A stretch of DNA of 20,786 nt from Phyllobacteriaceae bacterium (lineage in GTDB: Bacteria > Pseudomonadota > Alphaproteobacteria > Rhizobiales > Ancalomicrobiaceae): contig JAAYVT010000568.1 in NCBI GenBank assembly GCA_012517025.1, positions 1-20,786 on the forward strand, given 5' to 3'. This document shows, one piece after another, positions 15,349 to 20,786 of the stretch (position 1 is the stretch's first letter; every line of letters begins with the position of its first letter). Position numbers and translations under genes: made by a program. The notes beneath the pieces are model-generated. The model was not told the origin of the DNA. It did not search any database and saw only the letters and a list, made by a program, of their open reading frames with translations.

Positions 15349-15381
15349 GGCCGCTCTCCCTGGGATGACGTGTCGCAGCAG

Positions 15382-15432
15382 CTTCTAACAAAGATCACAC
15401 ACGTAGACAACGATTATCACATGAGTTATGTT
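15382..15432. promoter_or_regulatory. Predicted back-to-back promoters (TRAP operon and VOC gene)
   Basis: On the plus strand TAGACA (15404-15409), a 17-base spacer and TATGTT (15427-15432) form a good sigma70-type promoter 40 bases upstream of the TRAP binding-protein gene. On the minus strand TTGTCT (15410-15405), a 17-base spacer and TAGAAG (15387-15382) form a weaker promoter for the VOC gene. The two -35 boxes overlap, so the promoters would compete or be controlled together. The region is clearly AT-richer than its surroundings. Confidence 0.5.
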
Positions 15433-15471
15433 ATTTTCCGAGGTGAAGAACAAGCAGGGAGTGAATTCAAA

Positions 15472-16491
15472 ATGTCGGCCCTCACCCGTCGCACCCTCGT
15501 CAAAGCCGGTCTTCTCGCCGCCCCCGCGAGCCTCTGCATGCCCTGGGTCTCGTCCCGGGCGGCAGCCAAGATCGTGATGAAGTACGGAAACAATCTGCCG
15601 CTCACCCATCCCCTGAACATCCGCGCCGCCGAGGCGGCGGAGAAGATCAAGACCGCCACCGGTGGCGATCTCGACATTCGCATCTTCCCGAACAATCAGC
15701 TCGGTGGCGACACCGACATGCTCAATCAGGTGCGTTCGGGCGCCATCGACTTCTTCACGCCGTCGGCCCTGGTCATCGCGACCCTGGTGCCGGCCGCGCC
15801 GATCAACGCCGTCGGTTTCGCCTTCTCCGGCTACGACGAGGTGTGGGCGGCGATGGACGGCGATCTCGGCGGTTTCATCGGCGACGGGATCGAGAAGGTC
15901 GGCCTGCACATGATGCGGACGGTCTGGGACAACGGCTTCCGCCAACTGACCACCTCCGGCAAGCCGGTGGCGACGCCGGAAGATCTCGCCGGCATCAAGA
16001 TTCGCGTGCCGGTCAGCCAGCTGTCGATCAGCCTGTTCCAGGCGCTCGGCGCCGCGCCGACGTCGATGCAGTTCTCCGAGGTCTACACGGCGCTGCAGAC
16101 CAAGGTGGTCGACGCGCAGGAGAACCCGCTGCCGATCATCCAGACCGCCAAGCTCTACGAAGTGCAGAAGTACGGAATGCTGACCAACCACATCTGGGAC
16201 GGCTACCTGTTCGTGGCCTCCGGCAAGACGTGGTATCGATTGCCCGAGGCGATGCGCAAGATCGCCGAGGACGCCCTGAACGAGGCCGGCCGCAAACAGC
16301 GCGACGACATCGCCAAGCTCAACGCCTCGCTCCAGGCCGAACTCGAGGGCAAGGGCATGATCTTCAGTCGCCCCGACCCCGCTCCGTTCCGTGAGGTTCT
16401 GAAGAAGGCCGGATTCTATGTCCAGTGGCGCGAGAAGTTCGGCGACGAAGCCTGGACCCGTCTCGAGAAATACGTCGGAAAGCTCGGGTGA
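15472..16491 (+). CDS. TRAP transporter substrate-binding protein, DctP family
   Basis: This 339-residue periplasmic binding protein belongs to a tripartite ATP-independent (TRAP) importer. It starts with a Tat-like signal (TRRTLVKAG, twin Arg at 6-7, then a hydrophobic stretch to ~31). DctP-family hallmarks are present: ligand-carboxylate-binding Arg178 in GIKIRVP, the AQENP motif at 215-219, and PNNQLGGDTDM near 73-83. The substrate is probably a carboxylate-bearing compound such as a sugar acid; the neighbouring aldolase and acid-sugar kinase support that. The ATG at 15472 has GGGAG ten bases upstream. The fused permease gene starts four bases after its stop. Confidence 0.95.
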   Translation: MSALTRRTLVKAGLLAAPASLCMPWVSSRAAAKIVMKYGNNLPLTHPLNIRAAEAAEKIKTATGGDLDIRIFPNNQLGGDTDMLNQVRSGAIDFFTPSALVIATLVPAAPINAVGFAFSGYDEVWAAMDGDLGGFIGDGIEKVGLHMMRTVWDNGFRQLTTSGKPVATPEDLAGIKIRVPVSQLSISLFQALGAAPTSMQFSEVYTALQTKVVDAQENPLPIIQTAKLYEVQKYGMLTNHIWDGYLFVASGKTWYRLPEAMRKIAEDALNEAGRKQRDDIAKLNASLQAELEGKGMIFSRPDPAPFREVLKKAGFYVQWREKFGDEAWTRLEKYVGKLG

Positions 16492-16495
16492 CGCC

Positions 16496-18367
16496 ATGAC
16501 CACGACCTCGCCGGACCTCGTCTCCGGCGGGTTCGCCTCCGTGAAGGCGGCCTGTGGTCGCCTCGAGCGCGGGATCGCCCTGGTGACGGAAGTCCCCGGT
16601 GCGATCCTCGTCGTGGTCGAGGTGCTGGTGCTCTTCGCGGGCGTGACCTTTCGCTACGGCCTGCATCGGCCGCTCGTCTGGTCGGACGAACTCGCCTCCA
16701 TTCTGTTCCTGTGGCTGTGCATGCTCGGCGCGGTGGTCGCCCAGCACAAGGGCGGCCACATGCGCCTGACCCTGATCGCGCGCCTCCTGCCCGAACGCTG
16801 GGCGGCGCGCATCGAGACCGTCTCCTCGCTCGCCGTGCTGTTGTTCCTGGGATTGTTGATCCAGCCGGCGTTCGAACACGCCGTCGATCAGATGATGATC
16901 ACCACCCCGGCGCTGCAACTGCCCGACACGGTGCGCTCCGCCGCCATCCTGACCGGCCTCTGCCTGATGCTGGTGATCGGCGTGCTGCAGATCGTCCAAC
17001 GCGCCAAGCTCGCCGACGTCGTCGCCGGCGTCGTCCTCTTCGCCGCGATCGGCGGGTTGATCCAGGTGTTCCTGCCGCAACTGCAGGACATGGAGAACTG
17101 GAATCTCCTCGTCTTCTTCGGCATCGGCGTCACCGCGCTGGTGCTCGGCGGCGCGCCGATCGCCTTCGCCTTCGGCCTCGCCACCACCGTCTACCTGAAC
17201 TTCATGACCTACATGCCGATGAGCATAGTGATCAGCCGCATGGACGAGGGCATGTCGACCTTCGTGCTGTTGTCGATCCCGTTGTTCGTCCTGCTCGGTC
17301 TGCTGATCGAGGTCACCGGCCTCGCGGCGGCGCTGGTCAACCTGCTCGTCAGTCTGGTCGGCCACTTCAAGGGCGGCCTCTCCTACGTGCTGATCGGCGC
17401 GATGTATCTGGTCTCCGGCATCTCCGGCTCGAAGGCCGCCGACATGGCGGCGATCGCGCCGGTGCTGCTGCCCGAGATGCAACGCCGCGGCAAGCAGCCC
17501 GGCGAGCTGATCGGCCTGCTCTCCTCCTCCGCCGCGATGGCCGAGACCATTCCGCCCTCGATCGTGTTGATCACGGTCGGATCGGTCACCGGCGTCTCGA
17601 TCGCCGCGCTGTTCACCGGCGGTCTGCTGCCGGCGGCGGTCGGCGCGGTGGCGCTCGTCTTCGTCGCCTTCCTGCGCTCGCGCGGCGAGGACACGTCGCA
17701 GGCGGAAAAGGCCTCCTGGGCGAAGATCCGCTCCTCGCTCCTCGCCTCGATCCCGGCGTTGCTGCTGCTCGCCCTGATCCGCTGGGCGGTCGTCTCCGGC
17801 GTCGCCACCGCGACCGAGGTTTCCACCCTCGGCGTCGTCTACACGGTGGTGGTGGCGGTGCTGGTCTATCGGCGCTTCCCGCTCGACCGCGTCTGGCCGA
17901 TGCTCTGCGACACGCTCGCCCTCTCCGGCGCGATCATGATCATCCTGGGCTGCGCCACCGCCATGGCCTGGGCGCTGACCCAGTCGGGATTCTCCCAACA
18001 GCTCGCCCACGCCATGTCGCAGATGCCGGGCGGTGCGACCGGCTTCGTGATCCTGTCGATCGCCGTCTTCGCGGTGCTCGGCAGCGTTCTGGAAGGCATC
18101 CCCGCGATCGTCGTCTTCGCGCCGCTGCTCTTCCCGATCGCCAAGGATCTCGGCATCGAGCCGATCCACTACGCGATCATGATGGTGCTCTCGATGAGCC
18201 TCGGCCTGTTCACCCCGCCACTCGGCATCGGCTTCTATCAGGCCTGCGCCATCGGTCGGGTCGAACCGGACAAGGCGATGCACGCGATCTGGCCCTACAT
18301 GGCCGCGCTTCTCGCCGCCGCCGCCGTGGTCGCGGCCTTCCCCTGGCTCTCCAGCCCGCACTTCTGA
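16496..18367 (+). CDS. TRAP transporter fused permease, DctQ-DctM
   Basis: This 623-residue inner-membrane protein joins the small (DctQ) and large (DctM) TRAP subunits in one chain. Residues ~30-180 are DctQ-like, with the signature WSDELASILFLW followed by LGAVVAQHKGGHMRL. From ~200 on is the multi-helix DctM transport domain, with GAPIAFAFGLA, SIPLFVLLGLLIE and SGSKAADMAAIAP. Transport is driven by an ion gradient using substrate delivered by the binding protein. The ATG at 16496 follows the upstream stop by four bases and no strong ribosome-binding site is needed if coupled. DctQM fusions are well known. It is the last plus-strand gene and is followed by a strong palindrome. Confidence 0.95.
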   Translation: MTTTSPDLVSGGFASVKAACGRLERGIALVTEVPGAILVVVEVLVLFAGVTFRYGLHRPLVWSDELASILFLWLCMLGAVVAQHKGGHMRLTLIARLLPERWAARIETVSSLAVLLFLGLLIQPAFEHAVDQMMITTPALQLPDTVRSAAILTGLCLMLVIGVLQIVQRAKLADVVAGVVLFAAIGGLIQVFLPQLQDMENWNLLVFFGIGVTALVLGGAPIAFAFGLATTVYLNFMTYMPMSIVISRMDEGMSTFVLLSIPLFVLLGLLIEVTGLAAALVNLLVSLVGHFKGGLSYVLIGAMYLVSGISGSKAADMAAIAPVLLPEMQRRGKQPGELIGLLSSSAAMAETIPPSIVLITVGSVTGVSIAALFTGGLLPAAVGAVALVFVAFLRSRGEDTSQAEKASWAKIRSSLLASIPALLLLALIRWAVVSGVATATEVSTLGVVYTVVVAVLVYRRFPLDRVWPMLCDTLALSGAIMIILGCATAMAWALTQSGFSQQLAHAMSQMPGGATGFVILSIAVFAVLGSVLEGIPAIVVFAPLLFPIAKDLGIEPIHYAIMMVLSMSLGLFTPPLGIGFYQACAIGRVEPDKAMHAIWPYMAALLAAAAVVAAFPWLSSPHF

Positions 18368-18393
18368 GGGCATGCGTCAGGCCCTCCGGACGA

Positions 18394-18429
18394 GAAGCCC
18401 CCGCGACCGGATCCGGTCGCGGGGGCTTC
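18394..18429 (+). terminator. 36-bp perfect palindrome, terminator of the TRAP operon
   Basis: An uninterrupted inverted repeat of 18 bases per arm (GAAGCCCCCGCGACCGGA and its complement) is centred on GGATCC, 26 bases after the permease stop. The RNA would form a very stable hairpin followed by a modest T-containing run (GCGTTTCGC). A strong terminator is the simplest reading. Being symmetric, it could act on both strands. Confidence 0.7.
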
Positions 18430-18505
18430 GCGTTTCGCGGCTCGCGACGGCCGTCGCCCCGGCGGAAGATCGCGGCATCCGCTCCCCCGATGGCTCCAGA
18501 CGTGA

Positions 18506-18531
18506 AGAGGGCGGCCCCGGAGCCGCCCTCT
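18506..18531. terminator. Hairpin terminator downstream of the aldolase gene
   Basis: AGAGGGCGGC (18506-18515) pairs with GCCGCCCTCT (18522-18531) around a six-base loop. It lies 22 bases beyond the stop of the minus-strand aldolase gene and likely ends that transcription unit. With the palindrome at 18394-18429 it insulates two convergent units. Confidence 0.6.
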
Positions 18532-18553
18532 CGTCTTCATCTCGATGTTCGCC

Positions 18554-19414
18554 TCAGGCGGCGCGGGGTCGGGTCCGGAAGCCGGCGCCCTCGATCGCCT
18601 CGTCGACCGAATAGCCGTCGTGGATGATCGCGCGGCAGGCACGCATCACGGCGATCGGTTCGGCCGCCTGGAAGATCGCCCGGCCGAACAGAATGCCCGC
18701 CGCGCCGGCCGAAACGATCGAATGGACGAGTTCCAACGTCCCGCGATCCGAGCCGTTGCTCGGGCCCCCGGCGAGCATCACCGGCACCGAGGTCTCCCGG
18801 ACGATGCGGGCCAACGCCTCCCGGCTGCCCGGCCAATCGGTCTTGATGACGTCGGCACCCATCTCCATGCCGACCCGGACATGAAAGCGGACGAACTCGC
18901 CGTCGTTGACGTCGGCCGCCTTGGCGTGGCGCGCCCCCATCGTCTCGACGATGTGGACGATGCCGGCCTCGCGCGCCGCGGCGTTGACGGCGGCGTTGTC
19001 GCGAAAGGCGTTGGTCTCCTCGGCCGGATCGTTGTGGGCGACGAAGAGATAGGTGATCACCGCCTCGGCGCCGAGGCGCACGGCGTCATCGACCCCGGCG
19101 ATCAGCCGCGTGTGTCCGTCGGGATAGGCGAGTTCGCCGCCCTCCCGCCACATCGTGGTCTGGTCGAGGCGCAGGATCAGGGCGGGTCCGCGATTGGCGA
19201 CGAGGCGCGCGCCGTGCCGCATCGCCGAGCCGAGCGGCAGGATCACCGCGTCGACACCGGCCTCGGCCATCGTGTCGAGCATCGCTTCGGGCGCCTCCAG
19301 GCCCTTCAGCGCGCCCAACTGCAACGCGTGATCGAAGGCGACGCAAAACCCTCGGTGAGATGCGCCGGGCAGGATGCGGGAGAGGCGAATCTGCTTTCCG
19401 AGGGTCTGCGACAT
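18554..19414 (-). CDS. Class I aldolase, DeoC/FbaB/LacD-type TIM barrel
   Basis: This 286-residue cytosolic aldolase has a TIM-barrel fold. FDHA (Asp28) opens the barrel, Lys191 in GADVIKTDWPG is the expected Schiff-base lysine, and the phosphate-binding loops are MLAGGPSN (213-220) and GAAGILFGRAIFQ (237-249). This set is typical of the DeoC/LacD/FbaB/LsrF group (class I fructose-bisphosphate-like aldolases). It would cleave or condense a phosphorylated sugar or sugar-acid intermediate. The ATG at 19414 was chosen because the conserved sequence begins there and GAGGA lies upstream; the open frame further upstream overlaps the regulator gene and is not protein-like. It lies 14 bases after the DeoR-type regulator, in one operon with it and with an acid-sugar kinase. 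Confidence 0.92.
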   Translation of the reverse strand: MSQTLGKQIRLSRILPGASHRGFCVAFDHALQLGALKGLEAPEAMLDTMAEAGVDAVILPLGSAMRHGARLVANRGPALILRLDQTTMWREGGELAYPDGHTRLIAGVDDAVRLGAEAVITYLFVAHNDPAEETNAFRDNAAVNAAAREAGIVHIVETMGARHAKAADVNDGEFVRFHVRVGMEMGADVIKTDWPGSREALARIVRETSVPVMLAGGPSNGSDRGTLELVHSIVSAGAAGILFGRAIFQAAEPIAVMRACRAIIHDGYSVDEAIEGAGFRTRPRAA

Positions 19415-19428
19415 GATGCGTGGTCCTC

Positions 19429-20187
19429 TCACACGAGGTCGAAGGCGATGCCGGCCTGGCGCAGACGCTGCGCCGTCGCCGCGTCGAGGCGGGCGTCGAT
19501 GAAGACGCGTCGGAATTCCGACAGGTCGGCGAAATGATTGAGTGCGCGGGTCGCGAACTTGCCGGCGGTCAGGAGCAGCACCGGCCGCTCCGCCGCCGCC
19601 ATCAACGCCCGCTTCATCCGGACGACTTCCTGGTCCTGATGATAGAGCGCCGTGCCGATCGCCGCGGACGCCGACAGGAACGCCCAGTCGGCCCTGAGCT
19701 GCGACAGCGATTGTTCGCAGACGAGGCCGTAGAAGCCCTGCAGCGTGTCGGAATAATTGCCGCCGGTCAGGATCAGCTGGACGTTCGAACACGACCTCAG
19801 CCGCTCGCACACCGCCAGCGAATTGGAGATCACCGTGACGTGCTCGATCGTCTCGAGCTCGTCGCAGATCGCCAGCGTGGTGGTGGAATCGTCGAGCATG
19901 ATCACGTTGCCCGGCTCGATCAGGGCGCGGGCGGCGCGGGCGAGCGAGCGCTTCTCGGCGAGATCGATCTGCGAGCGATAATGGAAGTTGCTCTCGAACA
20001 GCAGCGAGCTCTCCGCCGTGGCGCTGCCGCGGTCCTTGCGCAACAGACCGCGGGTCTCGAGCAGGTCGAGATCGCGATGCACCGTCATCCGGCTGACGCC
20101 GAGGCGGTCGGCCAGGACGTCGACCTGAACCGTCTTCTCGTTCTGCACCAGGGCGACGATCGCGCGGCGGCGCTCTTCGGGCTTCAT
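19429..20187 (-). CDS. DeoR/GlpR-family transcriptional regulator
   Basis: This 252-residue repressor-type regulator has an N-terminal winged helix-turn-helix (residues ~1-57; recognition helix in LADRLGVSRMTVHRDLDLLE) and a C-terminal DeoR sensor domain (~75-230, LDDSTTTLAI, VISNSLAVCE, LTGGNY) that usually binds a phosphorylated sugar. It probably controls its own operon and perhaps the convergent TRAP genes, sensing a kinase or aldolase intermediate. The ATG at 20187 is preferred because GGAG lies six bases upstream; ATG 20199, four codons earlier, has no ribosome-binding site. It sits between the kinase and the aldolase on the minus strand. Confidence 0.94.
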   Translation of the reverse strand: MKPEERRRAIVALVQNEKTVQVDVLADRLGVSRMTVHRDLDLLETRGLLRKDRGSATAESSLLFESNFHYRSQIDLAEKRSLARAARALIEPGNVIMLDDSTTTLAICDELETIEHVTVISNSLAVCERLRSCSNVQLILTGGNYSDTLQGFYGLVCEQSLSQLRADWAFLSASAAIGTALYHQDQEVVRMKRALMAAAERPVLLLTAGKFATRALNHFADLSEFRRVFIDARLDAATAQRLRQAGIAFDLV

Positions 20188-20306
20188 GATCGGCTCCATC
20201 GAATAGGACGCCGCGATCCGCGGCCGTCCGCGCCGGCGCGAGGACGGATTCCCCGGCAGGCCGACGTCGTCGTGAAGCGCATCCCTCTGCGGTGGTATCG
20301 CGTCAT
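20184..20306 (-). CDS. Possible 40-residue small ORF between kinase and DeoR genes
   Basis: In the gap between the kinase stop and the DeoR start, an ATG at 20306 lies five bases after GGGGAG (20317-20312) and opens 40 codons. They end in a TGA that overlaps the DeoR ATG (ATGA). The peptide is Arg-rich and has no recognised domain. The signal and the coupling are suggestive, but open frames of this size are common in GC-rich DNA. It may act as a leader peptide coupling translation, or be nothing. Confidence 0.2.
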   Translation of the reverse strand: MTRYHRRGMRFTTTSACRGIRPRAGADGRGSRRPIRWSRS

Positions 20307-20316
20307 CTCACTCCCC

Positions 20317-20786
20317 TCAATGGCCGCTCATGACGCGCCCGAAATAATCCGGCGCGCCGACCTGGCCGCCCTTGAGCGTCAGTTCGATCCCGTCGACCGC
20401 CGCGTCGTTCGACGACACCCGACACAGCGGCGCCCCCGGCACCAGCGGTCCGGCGACGGTCAGGCTCTCCACCCCCATCGCACCGACGGCATGGCTGGCG
20501 CTGTCGCCGCCGGCGAGGGCGACGCGCCGCACCCCGGTCTCGGCGACGGCGTCGCGCACCACCCGCCCGAGCGCCGCGCCGAGCACGGCGGAACTGGCCA
20601 GGCCGTCGAGGCCGCGACGGCGCAACGCCTCGCGGGTCGGCGCCAGACGTGGATCGGAGGGCCCGCGCGCCGTGTGCACGACCACACCCGGACGCTGCGA
20701 CAGCGCCGAGCGGATCTCGGACACCAGCGCCCCGTGCATCGTCGCCTCGTCGCCGGAAATCGCCGCGACGGTGTCGAGCGCCAGGA
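20317..20786 (-). CDS. Four-carbon acid sugar kinase family (DUF1537) protein, C-terminal part
   Basis: The frame is open to the window edge, so only the C-terminal ~155 residues are visible. They match the nucleotide-binding domain of the DUF1537/OtnK-type kinases: VVVHTARGP, the GGDSASHA loop, and the terminal LTLKGGQVGAPDYF. Characterised members phosphorylate four-carbon acid sugars such as 3-oxo-tetronates, and the products are then cleaved by an aldolase or decarboxylase. The operon order kinase, DeoR regulator, class I aldolase and the convergent TRAP importer agree with a sugar-acid pathway. An ATG at 20739 lies inside the conserved domain and is not the gene start. Substrate unknown. 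Confidence 0.9.
   Translation of the reverse strand, partial: LALDTVAAISGDEATMHGALVSEIRSALSQRPGVVVHTARGPSDPRLAPTREALRRRGLDGLASSAVLGAALGRVVRDAVAETGVRRVALAGGDSASHAVGAMGVESLTVAGPLVPGAPLCRVSSNDAAVDGIELTLKGGQVGAPDYFGRVMSGH

Overview
The window is very GC-rich, densely coding DNA. Its gene content (Dpp/Opp-type ABC importer, GlxA-type regulator, fused TRAP permease, DUF1537 kinase) fits an alphaproteobacterium, probably of the Hyphomicrobiales. That placement is inference from composition and gene families; there is no rRNA or other phylogenetic marker. No tRNA, rRNA, CRISPR array, insertion sequence or integrase was recognised.

Layout. (1) 1-2282, plus strand: the 3' end of a peptide-type ABC importer operon (permease C-terminus, then two ATPases) with stop/start overlaps. 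(2) 2295-4050: a GlxA/AraC-type regulator (minus) divergent from an isochorismatase-like cysteine hydrolase (plus). A GAATGTC direct repeat with a 21-bp period lies between them and is a candidate operator. (3) 4051-4396: a non-coding region that becomes an AT-rich island with a good sigma70-type promoter (TTGACA-N17-TATCTT) overlaid by nested inverted repeats. (4) 4397-14643, plus strand: an eight-gene array, apparently one transcription unit, built around a 1222-residue tubulin/FtsZ-like protein. In order: an unrecognised 484-residue protein; a membrane-anchored periplasmic protein resembling a von Willebrand A domain with a degenerate metal site; a three-helix membrane protein with a seven-proline tract; the tubulin-like protein with a C-terminal GYF_2-like domain; a glycine-zipper lipoprotein; a secreted trypsin-like protease; a secreted cysteine- and proline-rich protein; and a zinc-ribbon single-pass membrane protein. 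(5) 14794-18367: a VOC protein (minus) divergent from a TRAP transporter (DctP-like binding protein plus fused DctQM permease). (6) 18554-20786, minus strand: a class I DeoC/FbaB-type aldolase, a DeoR-family regulator and the C-terminal part of a four-carbon acid sugar kinase (DUF1537). They converge on the TRAP genes and probably form one carbohydrate-acid uptake and catabolism locus.

The most interesting part is region 4. Makarova and Koonin (2010) described FtsZ-like families (FtsZl) outside cell division, one of them linked to a vWA protein, a GTPase and OmpA-family proteins in a predicted membrane-remodelling system. This locus looks related but has a different set of partners: protease, glycine-zipper lipoprotein, Cys-rich secreted protein and zinc ribbon. 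It also has a recurring polyproline theme that could be read by the GYF_2-like domain. Working model (inference): a cytosolic tubulin-like scaffold is tethered through GYF-polyproline contacts to inner-membrane proteins that reach a periplasmic and outer-membrane module.
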